From Erpobdella octoculata (taxonomy: Eukaryota > Annelida > Clitellata > Hirudinida > Erpobdellidae), in NCBI GenBank assembly GCA_963978895.1, contig OZ022247.1:10031456-10095455 (forward strand): 64,000 bases of DNA, given 5' to 3'. A model generated the notes under the pieces. That model was not told the DNA's origin, made no database searches, and saw only the letters and a list, made by a program, of their open reading frames with translations. Within the stretch, counting starts at the first letter, position 1. Every line of letters begins with the position of its first letter. Of this stretch, positions 39,861 through 50,785 are shown piece by piece. Both the position numbers and the translations under genes were made by a program.

Positions 39861-42800
39861 TTTTCTTTAAGACAAGCTCGATTAAAAATAAGTCTCCATT
39901 TAGCCGCTATGAGTTTTATAGATACTTTCTCAATATTTCGGAACAACGTTTTTTGTTTACTGCAACACGTATTAAGAAAAGTATTAACATTTAAAACTTT
40001 CTTTATTTCAGACTTACGGGCCGTTTCGGCTTTCGCCATCTTCAGAGTCTGTAAATACGATCGCGTAAAAGGAGGCAAAAGATAAGAAAACATGTAATAA
40101 CTAAATATACAAATAAACTAATATCCTCAAGAAATTATCTCAATAGAAGGATATTAATAAAAATAATCAAATTTAGACAATGTAATTAAATTAACGTACA
40201 TAAAATAAACTGGAGTTATGAGGATAAAATAAGTATAATTAAAAACGTTTAATTAAAGGATAAAATAATAGTAGCAGTAATAATAATAATAAAAGCAAGT
40301 ATTATGATAATAAATGATTAAATTAAGTCGAAATTACTTAAGATATTTAAATAAATAAAATCAAGAATATCTCCGCTTTCGTCGAACAGTGATGTTCTCG
40401 TTTGAAAGTAAATGGAGGAAGGAACTGGATGAGTACGAACAATTGTCATCAATCGGACATTCTTCTTCGACACAGGTGCGCGCGGTATCATCAGGACTAA
40501 CAGGTTGATCCAAGTCATCAACAACGGTCGTGTAAGAACTAGGACTTTCTGTGAGGATATTTTCTAAAGTATCTTTAGATGACGGATCTTGCGTGGTATC
40601 GAAATATTGCGAAAAAGAGCATTCGTCCAAAACGTCAGGACAGTTTGTTTTATACATATCACACTTATGATTAGGCTGAAACTCATCAGGTGAATCAGTC
40701 TCAAGAAAATTATCAAGTGATTGAACCAGATCAACAGAGCAGCAGTTACCGTGGAATTCATTAACAATGGAAACATCAAGAGTCGCGTTAGAAAAGGTAT
40801 CGAGAAGATGACCATTTGAAGGATCAATAGGACCCATGCTATTTCCGTTAATCGAAGTGTCAACATTGTCAGAGGCAGTCAAAACATTGTTACTCTTTTC
40901 AAAATTCGGTCGTGAAGCAATGTCCTCAGTGAATCCAAATAATCTAAGAGTTGTAGAAAACTTTTCAAATTGTTTATTAATTGAAGGGCAGAGTTTCTGA
41001 ATATAAAGAGCTTCTTTTATTTTAAGTCGAAGAGGATCGTATTATTTAACAACAATATTCGAATTAGCAACAAGAACTTCACGTGTGAGTTTTCGATGAT
41101 GTATTGTTTCAAAATGCTGTCGAATACTGCCGGATTGCAGATGCATTGTTAACCTACGAGACAATTTAGTTCTGGTATGACCAATATATTGTTCCACCTT
41201 ACTGTGTGGCAACGGACATTTAAATTGGTATACCAAGTTGGTTTGCTGTAGGATATCATCTTTTTTCCGGGTTCTTTTATTGGCAATTACAAGGTTAAAA
41301 AGTTTGAGGTTTTTATAGTAAATATATAACTTCAACACGTTATTATTAGGATGTATAACTGAAACTTCTTTACTGATAATTCTACGTAAAACAGATTCGT
41401 CCAATTTATAATCGGAATGCATCTGATTTCTATAGAACAAGGTTATTAGTTTGATGTTGTCCTCTTTTACCTTCTGTGTAGAGGATTCTTTGGTAACCAT
41501 CTTGGTAACAAAACTATTGATGGCGTTGTCGACAACGGTATTAGAGAAGTTATTGTTGATAAGAACTTTTTTAATCCTTTCGACTTCGATGTTGAACTCC
41601 ATCCAATTCTCAGAAAATCTGTATGCCCGTAATAAATAACTATTGATGACACTAGCCTTATTTCTGTCGGGACACTCGCTATCACCATTTAGACAGACAC
41701 CATTATTGGTTGGTTTAATGTAGACTTTTGTTTTGAGTCCGCTCTCGGTGGAAGTAATAAGAGTATCTAAGAAATGTACTTGTTGTTTATTTTGATGATT
41801 CAAATCAACAGTAAAATGTAGAACGGATTTTTCTTCAAAACTATCCCTCAATTTAAACAAATCAGACTCATTTTCCACAAGAAGAAAAATATCGTCGACA
41901 TATCTAGCGTATAATAATTGTTTGGGATTGAAATTTAACAGAACAGTTGTCTCTAAATTTCCCATATAAAAATTGGCGAATGTAGGTCCGAGTGGAGACC
42001 CCATGGCGACACCGTCGACTTGGAGGTATAAATTATTATTAGGATGTCGAAATGGTGATTCTGAAGTACAGATAGTCAAAATTTGTTTCAAAAGCTCTTC
42101 AGGAATTCTTGGAGGAGGCAACGTTGAATGATTATACACGTAACGGCAGATAATTGAAATTGTCTCTTGAACAGGTACATTAGTAAATAAACTTTCAACA
42201 TCTAAAGATGCACAAATTCCTTTATTCTTGCAACCGTGAACCAAGTCAACAAAATCAAGAGACGATTTTAGACTATATTGATTAGGACAAAATGGAAAAA
42301 TTATCTTGTTGATATATTTAGCTAAATGATATGTAGGAGTAGGGCATTGAGAGATTATTGGACGTAAAGGATTACCAGCTTTGTGAGTTTTCACCATACC
42401 GTATAAGTAACCAGGTGCAAAATCTCCTATTAAAATAGACATTTTATCTTCGTCGAGACAATTATTTAATTTTCGAATTAAAACATTAACTCTTTGTTTA
42501 ATTGCAAAAGTTGGATCTTTTGTAATTTTCAGAAATTTATTTGTATCAGCAACTAGTTCATTTAGTTTCATCAGATATTCAGAGTTGTTCATAATAACAT
42601 AGCTTTGAATTTTATCAGCCTTGAGTATTACTATATTAGGATTAGATCGTAATGATTTAGCCGCGTGTCTGAGATGAGTTGGAATACTAGAATGAAATGG
42701 ACGATACCTGTTAATTTGTCCCTCGCGTAGCAACTCGATTCTTAAAGAATCATCAAACATAATCAGTCCAACTTCTCGCAATGAATGGAGTTTTTCAAAG

Positions 42801-43192
42801 AAAATTTCCAGCTCTGTTTTTTTGTTTGTTTGATCGTACTTTTTGCAGATATGAAAGTTAAATCCAAGATTTAAAAAAATCACGTTCGACGGGAGAAGGA
42901 GTATATGAAGAGAGGTTTATAAAACAATCAGTAAAATCCTTCAGTAGAAACGAACCGGAGTATAATTTACTGAGTTTTTTGGTAATAATACTTCGTTTAA
43001 CTCGCTCCAATTTGATAAATTGTTTTTGTGTAAATTGAAGAAAAGATTGTGAAGCTTCCTGGTCACAACATACAGAAGAAACGTCATTCAATAACTTTTC
43101 ATAACTCAAATTAAGTTCTCGGAATGTACATTCGGCAGAAGTACACTCCTCCGTTAACTGTATGCGCATGTTTCTAGCATTAAACGGAGTTA

Positions 43193-43194
<2 letters not shown>
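39861..43194 (-). mobile_element. Penelope-like element 1, nearly full length
   Basis: The element reads on the minus strand between TA-repeat tracts at 43195-43260 (5' side) and 39810-39860 (3' side). It encodes a Penelope-type reverse transcriptase followed by a GIY-YIG endonuclease. Its 3' UTR end (TTTAATCGAGCTTGTCTTAA on the minus strand) is shared with the second copy at 58102-59730. Flanking TA repeats on both sides fit the known insertion preference of this class. Confidence 0.88.
40361..43194 (-). pseudogene. Penelope-like RT/GIY-YIG ORF with one frameshift and one stop
   Basis: The N-terminal part (43194-42858) is separated from the rest by a frameshift at the A7 run near 42870. The main frame then runs to TAA at 41042-41044 and continues in the same frame to 40361. 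RT motifs: SLDVESLFTNVP (A), GVAMGSPLGPTFANFYMG (B), YARYVDDIF (C). The endonuclease has LVYQFKCPLP, YIGHTRTKLSRRLTMH with the catalytic Arg, and KIKEALYI with the catalytic Glu just after the stop. Beyond it lies an acidic Ser/Asp/Cys-rich tail of about 190 codons, ending VRRKRRYS. Two lesions in an otherwise good ORF suggest a fairly recent copy. Confidence 0.85.

Positions 43195-43260
<66 letters not shown>
43195..43260. repeat. (TA)n microsatellite
   Basis: Lies between the 5' end of the Penelope-like element and the ACTAGCTG-type element. Confidence 0.97.
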
Positions 43261-43262
<2 letters not shown>

Positions 43263-44310
43263 CTGACCCAGCAAACGTTGCTTTGCCTTATAAATTATTT
43301 TGGTTTTTTATTAAAAGTTTAATGTACAGAATTATGACAATTTAAAAAAATCAATCTCGAAGAGCAATCGAGTGTACTATGCCCGGGGTTTTTGAAAGTT
43401 TTTCTATCGTTCTTCTCTCTTGCTCCCGTTTCGTTCCACTCTTGCTCTCCCGTTCCCGTTTGCTCTCTCGTTCCCCTTTGCTCTCCCATTCCCGTTTACT
43501 TTCCCGTTTCCGCTTGTTTTCCCGTTTCCGCTTGTTTTGCTGCGCCCGGGGTTTTTAGAGGTTTTTTGATCGTTTTTCTTTCGCTTTTCTTTCCAGGAAC
43601 GTAAATTGCGGGGGGGGCAAGGGGGCATTTGCCTCCCCTGATTTTCAGAATTTGAAATTTTGTACCTCGAGTTTACTAAATATTTTTCAATTTTAACTAT
43701 TGATGATTCAATGCGTAATGGAATCCTTCTGGCGTGTGTAGATAATTTGACCCCCCCTTGATTTCAAAAATATAATTTTTTTCTCTTAGATTTTTTATAA
43801 ATTGGTAATTTAACTTTTCTTAACTTCATGAAAATTCAATGCGTTTTTGAATTCTTTTAGCGAGTGTAAGCCAGGTATTATACCCAAAAATATCAATTGA
43901 TACTCTGGGCCCTGTGGGGATGCATCTCTCCACCCCTCCCTTCTTGTACCTACGTATTTGAAAGGTAATGTGTGTGAGATCATTTGCTTATCACATCCAA
44001 ACCGCAGCATCAACATTTGACATGCAGGTAGGGTAGACTTCATTGATGAGAAAATTTTGAAAAATTGAAAGAAATTCTGTTATTTATTTGATGTTTCATT
44101 AGCAAAAAAGTTAATAAAAACTAAGCAAAAAAACTCCGGGAACACCGGGTAACCCGGTCAGTAAGCTATATAATGGCTGGAAAATTTTGCCCCCCTGGAA
44201 AATGCTGAATTTACGTCCCTGCTTCTTTCCTTTCCCGCTTGCTCTCTCGCTACCGAGTGAGGTCAGTGAGGTCAAAGGCGGAAATCATGCTGAAAAACCT
44301 TTAATAAATA
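43261..44310 (+). repeat. ACTAGCTG-headed minisatellite element, copy C, split by a hAT MITE
   Basis: The head AGCTGACCCAGCAAACGTTG is followed by CTTTGCCTTATAAATTATTT, then GCCCGGGGTTTTTGAAAG and a CTCCCGTTCCCGTTTGCTCT-type tandem tract. It is interrupted at 43594-44221 by a hAT-type MITE and resumes with CTTCTTTCCTTTCCCGCTTG. Confidence 0.75.
43594..44221. mobile_element. hAT-type MITE inside the minisatellite element
   Basis: The left end is CAGGAACGTAAATTGCGGGG. The right end, reverse complemented, is CAGGGACGTAAATTCAGC, so 13 of the first 14 bases agree. The flanks are TTTCTTTC (43586-43593) and CTTCTTTC (44222-44229), 7 of 8 matching. Poly-G/poly-C subterminal tracts are typical of the other hAT-type elements here. 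Confidence 0.8.
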
Positions 44311-44356
44311 ATTATATATATCTAAATATATATAAAAGGGGCACATTTTTTTAGAC

Positions 44357-44730
<374 letters not shown>

Positions 44731-44820
44731 TGATTACCCCCTTCTCAATTCTGTTCGTCCGAACAGCATAGTCGCTTTTGAGAAATGCGACGCGGCCACA
44801 AACACAAAATAACTTGATCT

Positions 44821-45606
44821 TTACTCGTGCTTTGACCGCAATTCGCAAACAACATGGTCAGGTCTCTTGACCGTTTGACGCAGTTTCTTCCAGTCCTTCT
44901 TTGACTTATCAACAGAGTCTTTCTTTGGCTCATCGTCGCCATTTCTGCACGGTTCATCACAGCCTTTTTTGCCTGCCTCGTCCTGAACATCTTTGCACGG
45001 TTTATCGGAACTGTCTGCTTTTTCTTCTTCCTTCACATCTTTTAGATCTTTCTCGAGAAACTCTTTAAAAGGTTTTTCGAAAACACGTTCCATAAATCCA
45101 TTAATATTCTTCATCAAATTGTTATTTGATTTTAAAATGACTTTTAGTCTGTCTGTTCTAGAATCCTTTGTGGATTCATCTGATTTAGAACCTTCGGTAC
45201 AGTTCTCTGTTCTTGGTTCATCTTTTTCAGAGTTTTTGCTGGCTGCATTGCTATTGTTTTTTTGGAGAAGTTCATTGCCGTCATCTTTGTTTTCTTCTAA
45301 GCTACAATCGAACGTTTTCTTTTCACATTCCAACTCGGCTCTTTCATCGGTGTCAACTTTCGTATCGTCCAGCGGATCTTTCTTCAAATCATCGCCATCG
45401 TCTCTCAAATCAGTGTCTTCTTTTTTGTCAAATTAGCTTCGACGTATTTCTCCATTGGAGTTTCGTCCGTTTTTAAATCCTTAGTTGCTTCATCCGAGTC
45501 AGATTCGTCACTAAAATCTGACCCTGAATATTCGGTGCCGTCGTCTGTTATGGAGGTTTCCGTTTCAGAACCGTCGCTGTATGGGTAAAAGCCATAGTTG
45601 TTATTG
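44821..45606 (-). pseudogene. Acidic Lys/Asp/Glu-rich ORF upstream of the LTR, unrecognised
   Basis: The frame 45408-44821 encodes 195 residues of charged, low-complexity protein (DDLKKDPLDDTKVDTDERAE at the start), with a more ordered stretch NLMKNINGFMERVFEKPFKE, ending VVCELRSKHE. Upstream, 45606-45430 continues in another frame (TDDGTEYSGSDFSDESDSDE, then MEKYVEANL), so a frameshift at the T6 run near 45420 splits it. It lies about 70 bp before the polypurine tract. That is where the end of pol or an extra 3' ORF of an LTR element would be. I do not recognise gag, pol or env motifs. The 5' side is truncated at an inverted repeat. Confidence 0.5.
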
Positions 45607-45664
45607 CCATAACAGACGACGGCACCGAATATTCAGGGTCAGATTTTAGTGACGAATCTGACTC
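45496..45664. repeat. Perfect 58-bp inverted repeat with 53-bp loop
   Basis: Arm 45496-45553 is the exact reverse complement of 45607-45664. The left arm is part of the acidic ORF. The right arm runs straight into the GAGCGGGAAAGC minisatellite. All 58 bases agree, which suggests a recent foldback duplication or an assembly or template-switch event. Confidence 0.93.
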
Positions 45665-45818
45665 CGGGAGCGGGAAAGCGAACGAGAGCGAGAAAACGGC
45701 TGGGAGCGGGAAAGCGACCGAGAGCGGGAGAGCAAGCGAGGAAGGAAACGGGAGCGAGAGAGACAAACATTAGAAAATCTCTAAAAATCCCGGGCAACGT
45801 CGGGTACCCAGCTAGTAT
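45665..45818 (-). repeat. Minisatellite element, copy D (inverted, with tail)
   Basis: A GGGAGCGGGAAAGCG-type tract followed by AAATCCCGGGCAACGTCGGG and TACCCAGCTAGT. The tail has a small CCCG/CGGG hairpin 7 bases before CTAG. This orientation is opposite to copies B, C and E. Confidence 0.7.
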
Positions 45819-46106
45819 AGATTAAAAATTAATTAAAGAAGCATATTGATAAAAACGACAAAATCTTTTATTGTTATAGCAACTATAAACATCTTTTGTT
45901 TACTATTCACTGTAATATTTTTAGAACACGATGTCACTTTGAAATTTTATAATTGTCTAAGCATGTTTTAATTTGTTAAATTACCTTTTACTTGTTTAGT
46001 ATGTGCACATTATTTTTTTTTCAATTTATATACCACAGATCTTAAGTTTATAAATTTAGAGATTACAATTGATAAAATATATGCGATGAACTTTATATAA
46101 ATATAC

Positions 46107-46780
46107 TAGCTGATCCAGCAAACGTTGTTTTGTTTTATAAATTATTTTGGTTTCTTTATTAAAATTAGGACAATTTAAAAAAATCAATATCAATCTCGAA
46201 GAGCAAACGAGTGTACAATGCCCGGGGTTTTGAAGGTTTTTCTATCGTTTTTATCTTGCTCCCGATTCCTTCCCGTTTGCTCTCTTGTTTCCTTCCCGTT
46301 TGCTTTCCCGTTTCTGCTTGCTCTTCCGTTCCCGCTTGCTCTCCCGTTTTCACTGGCTCTCCCGTTCTTGTTTGCTCTTCCGCTTGCTTTACCGCGCCCG
46401 GGTTTTTAGAGGTTTTCAATCGTTTTTCTCTCTCGCTCCTTTTTCCTTCCCGCTTGCTCTCACGCTACCGGTCGTTTTCTCGCTCCCTGTAGCTTTCCCA
46501 CTCTAGGTCGTTTTCCCGTTCCCGGTCGCTTTCCCGCTCCCTGTCGTTTACCCGTTCCCGGTCGCTTTCCCGTTCCCTGTCGCTTTCCCGTTTTAATAAA
46601 TATGTATAAATCTCGTGTCATAGTGTTTGTGATTTAACTCCTCAACAAAAATATATTCTAAATAGTTTATACCTTATTCTCAGACTTACCAAATGTACAC
46701 AAAAAATTTAATAAAAATCGGTTCAGCCGTTTTGGAGGTTTTTGGAAACAAACACTATGACACGAGATTTTTATACATAT
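46107..46780 (+). repeat. ACTAGCTG-headed minisatellite element, copy E
   Basis: The head is ACTAGCTGATCCAGCAAACG. A long tandem tract of TTCCCGTTCCCGGTCGCTT-like units follows at 46240-46595. The segment after it contains an inverted repeat: TCTCGTGTCATAGTGTTTGT near 46613 and its complement near 46749. The sentence-like motif AATCGGTTCAGCCGTTTTGG at 46715 occurs in many invertebrate transposons. Confidence 0.75.
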
Positions 46781-46878
46781 AGATATACACATAAGGTTAT
46801 ATAACATCAGAACTGAAAAAAACTCCCACTAAAACAGTTCTATTTTAGATTAAAAAAACCGACAAAACCAAAATAAAA

Positions 46879-46960
46879 CGCAGTCGACAGGGTTCGAACC
46901 TGTGCGGGCAGAGCCCAATAGATTTCAAGTCTATCGCCTTAACCACTCGGCCACGACTGC
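46879..46960 (-). tRNA. tRNA-Ser(UGA)
   Basis: An 82-nt cloverleaf on the minus strand. The acceptor stem GCAGTCG pairs with CGACTGC. The D-arm box A is TGGCCGAGTGG. The anticodon stem ATAGA/TCTAT encloses loop CTTGAAA with anticodon TGA. There is a class II long variable arm, and box B is GGTTCGAACC. The discriminator is G and there is no intron. TTTT directly downstream (complement of 46875-46878) is the Pol III terminator. It looks functional and is the only tRNA I see. Confidence 0.97.
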
Positions 46961-49344
46961 CATCTAATGTTCGAGCAATTGAATCAATTGTTCTTAAAAC
47001 AATAAATTGGTGGTATTGCTGATTCAGGATTTTAATTATTCATTTATTTGAAATTTATTTATTTAAACATTTATATAGTTGTATTAAATTTGTTTTTGTT
47101 GTAAAATAAGTAAAGATTAAAAATAAATTAATAAAAAAGCATTTTTTGCCCTTTATCTGAGTCAACGAACTAAAATTTTTGAATCTAAATCAACCGTTAC
47201 GCTCAATCTTGTATATTGTTTATTTCTTTCATATGAAATCAAAATTCATAAATTTAACTCGATGTATGGATTAGTTGTTATCTAAAACACTTCATTCATA
47301 TATTGTTATCGAGTGTACAGCTATTCTGAAAGTTTCAATACTCTATGTAGATGTATATTAGTTGAATTTGCGTTTACCTGTAACGGTCAACTTGATTAAT
47401 TTGACGTGAGTAATTTTAATTGATTTAATTTTCGTCTTATGGATAAACATCCGTACTGGTTATTTATTTTGGACCTCTGGCGACTTATTAATAAACATTC
47501 GTACTGTTTAATTATTTTGGATCTCTGGCGACTTATACATAAACAACTTGATTAATTTGATTTGATTTGAGGCCTAATTCATGTTGGAAACATTCAATTC
47601 ATGTATTGTCATTCAGAATGAGGCTTTCCTGAAAGTTTTAGAGATCTAGGTGGTAGAAAAGTGGGTAAATTTTTGTTTCTAAGATTTGATCACCACAGAC
47701 AAACAAACAAACAAAGAGACTAGTGAAGTTAAATAAAAGCATTAAAAAACGAGGTTTTTTCACATATCTCTTATATTTCAAGACATGCAGGCTTTTCATT
47801 AATTGTACATTTTTCTTTTAAAACTGCATTTTTTTGAATTTATATATGTTAACATTGATATAATTTTATTTGATTTGTTTTTGTTTTAAAATATAGATAA
47901 TTATTATTTTTAATTAAAAATTATTTCAACAAAATTTCAAACTTTAATAAAATGCATTGTCATAAGGAACGAGCTAATATTCCAATTTTCAGCTTGATTG
48001 AATGACGGAAAGTCAGTTAATTTTATTTTCTAGGTTTGCAAACACTCTAACAAGAAAGTAAGCAAGACCGGCGAGTTAATGAGTTAATGTACGGAAATTA
48101 AAAAGAAACAAAAAAAATAAGAAAAATCGCTGCCTCTAAACTTCGGTCGGTTTATTTTAATTTTATTTTTTGGTGAGTTGTATTTTACTTGAAGGTCCTG
48201 TTCTTTTCCTTTCAAGAAACAACAGCAAGATAAAAGAAGTTTGATTGAATTACCTTTTCAAAAAAATAGTACCTAAGTCTTTGTTATTCCGATTGGCTAA
48301 AGGCTCTCATAAACACCATTGCATCCTTAATGTAGAAACTAGGTGACCATTTTTTCACCAATTTCTGGGCTGTTTTCACACAATGAATTTTTTATCAAGT
48401 AATGGGCGACTGTTACGTATATTTAGATATCTATTCAGAGTCAAATTAATATGCAGGAAAAAAGTTTTTTGATTAATAAAAGCGATTATTCATACATTAG
48501 AAAAATCATTTAAACACTTTTATTTTGCCTTTGAATTTTAACTTCGTTGCATATTTATAATTTTTTTCTCAAAAATTGTTTAACAAACCCAAACTTTTCA
48601 TACGGGAAGTGCCGGGTTTGAGGAAAAAGTATTGCCCAACCTAGAAAATCCTAAAAACTAGTTAATATGCAGATTATACAGCTAGCAGGTTTTCCACAAT
48701 CTAAGTCGCTAAACGTGTACGGTGTTCGTACCATTCGTCTCCTTACTATTCGTCTCTTGTTACTATTCGTCTCCTTACTGTTTGTCTCCTTACTGTTCGT
48801 CTTCCTACGTTTCGTCTTAAACGATTCGTCTACGTACTATTTGTCCTCCTACGTTTCGTCTCACTCTTTTCTTTGACGTTACATTTGTTTTCTCTTTTAA
48901 AACATTTTGAAATCAAAGCGTGTATTTAAAAACGTTTAAAAGCAATAAACAACCGGAAAACTAGCAATAACACACTTCAAAATTAATAAAAAAATATTCA
49001 AAATAATAAACTTTATGATGACTGAATGTTTTTCAATTAATACTTCTGTTTCAGATTTTTCAATTAATCTGCAATTACAGTTACAATTAACTGGAACAAC
49101 ACTGGTTACTCTAAAGTAAACCTATTTGGGGAATTTTTGAGTACAATGAAAACTTCCAAGTGTTTGATTCTCCAGTTAAAAATAGCACATGTAAGCAGCT
49201 AAAAATTAGAAATAGATTATGCAAATTACTTGGTCGGGCTCTAACTGAGAACCGGAAATGCCGTGGATAATTAAAGCTGATAAAAAGTTAACCTGCCGTT
49301 TATTAATTATAATTTTGAAAAGTATAGTCATGGAAATAATAACA
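46961..49344. other. AT-rich repeat-laden stretch without genes
   Basis: At about 47330-47770 lies a copy of the dispersed family with (ACAA)n core (GAAAGTTTTAGAGATCTAGG, then AAGTTAAATAAAAGCATTAA). The segment ending GAGGTTTTTTCACATATCTC at 47753 also occurs inverted at about 26070-26090. At 48720-48865 there is a short tandem array of TTCGTCTCCTTACTA-like units. No coding sequence is recognised. Confidence 0.6.
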
Positions 49345-50058
49345 CTAGCATTCCCGTCGCGGCTTCGCTCGCTTGAAAAGGAGAATACGCATCCACAGTA
49401 GCGTACTGCACGGGGCTATAATTTACGCCCGACTCGGTCCGGTCCGTCGACAACTTGGCCCGGCCCGTTTTATAAGCCAAAATTTCAGGCCCGGCACGGC
49501 CAATCTAATTAGGGCCTGGCCCGTTTTTACAGGCCTAAAATTTCTATATACTTGGCGAAAAATCTCGGCCCGTCCCACCTTGACTTCAGGTTTGTCCCAT
49601 CCGGTCTGAAGACCCTAAAATCACGGCCTGGTCCGGTCCGTGCAGCACTCTAATCCATAGTGCCCTACACGGATTTTTTAGACCCGGTTCGAGTTTTTTC
49701 ATAGACAGAAAACTTCAGGCCTGGCTTGTTATTTAGGCCCAAACTGCCCCGTTGCATACGCAAAAAAGTCGAGGCCTGGACTCAACCAGTTTTAACGGGC
49801 ACAAAACCTCAAAGCTTGGAAAGTAACTTTTCAAAAAATAATGAAACACGTATCTTATTTATTTTCAAAAAACCTAATTACAAGAATTTTTGGAGATTTG
49901 CATTGTTTTATAAAAAAAAGTTTGTTTTCCTGTTTCATCCCCTCAGGAGCAAATTTTTATATATACGTTCCAAATTTTACGTCCCTAAGATGAGGCGTTT
50001 TTGCTCGGCGTTGATTATCAGTCAGTCAGTTCAGACATTTTCTTTTATATATATAGAT
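49345..50058. repeat. Dispersed repeat (CCCGTCGCGGCTTCGCTCGC head), carrying a MITE
   Basis: The head ACTAGCATTCCCGTCGCGGC and the tail CAGTCAGTCAGTTCAGAC followed by TATATATATAGATT are the ends of a common style of invertebrate repeat. The hAT-type MITE at 49399-49652 is inserted close to the head. Confidence 0.55.
49399..49652. mobile_element. Short GC-rich hAT-type MITE
   Basis: The left end is TAGCGTACTGCACGGGGC. The right end, reverse complemented, is TAGAGTGCTGCACGGACC. The flanks ATCCACAG (49391-49398) and ATCCATAG (49653-49660) match at 7 of 8. The interior repeats GGCCCGGCCCG-like phrases. A decayed relative is at about 11124-11335. Confidence 0.8.
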
Positions 50059-50516
50059 TAAAAAAATTTAAATTACAAATTTTCTATAGAAAAATGAACC
50101 ATCAATTTTAGTTTATTTAAAAAAAACGGTGTTTTTGTTTTTTAATAAAAAACCTTTAATACAAAAGTTGTTTTTACCATATTTATTCAAAAGTTTCTTA
50201 TATTTTCACTTCTCACATACTTCATAGACCGAGTATTTAGAAAACTATGGTCAATGTGTTTTTTATTTTCTTTGTAGACTTATTTACATAAAAAATGAGT
50301 TGCAAAAAAGTAGAAGAAACCGAATTACAAAATTTAAAGGATTTGTGAAAAACAAAGTTTTTAACGGTTTCCTTGTTAAGGCTTTTATATTCGCCGTGTT
50401 TGCTCTCTTGCTTGAGCCATGCGTTGGGAATCTTTGACATTTAAACAAGTGAATCAAAAAATAAAGTTTTTTAAAAAACACACTTTTATATAATCGATTG
50501 TGTAGGCCACATTATG

Positions 50517-50709
50517 TTACATAAACAACGAGCATATTAGCATACACAATAACTAGTTTGACGAAAATATCATAAAGGCTTATTTAATTAAATTTTGTCC
50601 AATTGATCCGAAAATTTGATAGAATGCATTGTCAGTTCGGAGGTATGTTTAAATTTTTAAGCCTCTAGCTCATCGGGAAGTTAGTTTAAGATCGATTGCA
50701 AAATTTGAC

Positions 50710-50755
<46 letters not shown>

Positions 50756-50785
50756 GAAGTCAAGTTAAGTAAAAGTGTGTAAAAA
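50517..50785. repeat. Dispersed repeat with (ACAG)n core, copy 2
   Basis: Homologous to 30765-30990. The core is twelve GACA units (about 50710-50753), and the tail AGAGAAGTCAAGTTAAGTAA is the same. Beyond the tail it continues into ATCCAATCGAGTTGAGATTT, shared with 22625-22642. Confidence 0.8.

Noticed and set aside
40470..40500. CTGATGA on the minus strand as a hammerhead ribozyme core (these occur in Penelope elements)
   Set aside because: It lies inside the coding tail (SPDDTART), and no GAAA core or matching stems follow at the right distance.
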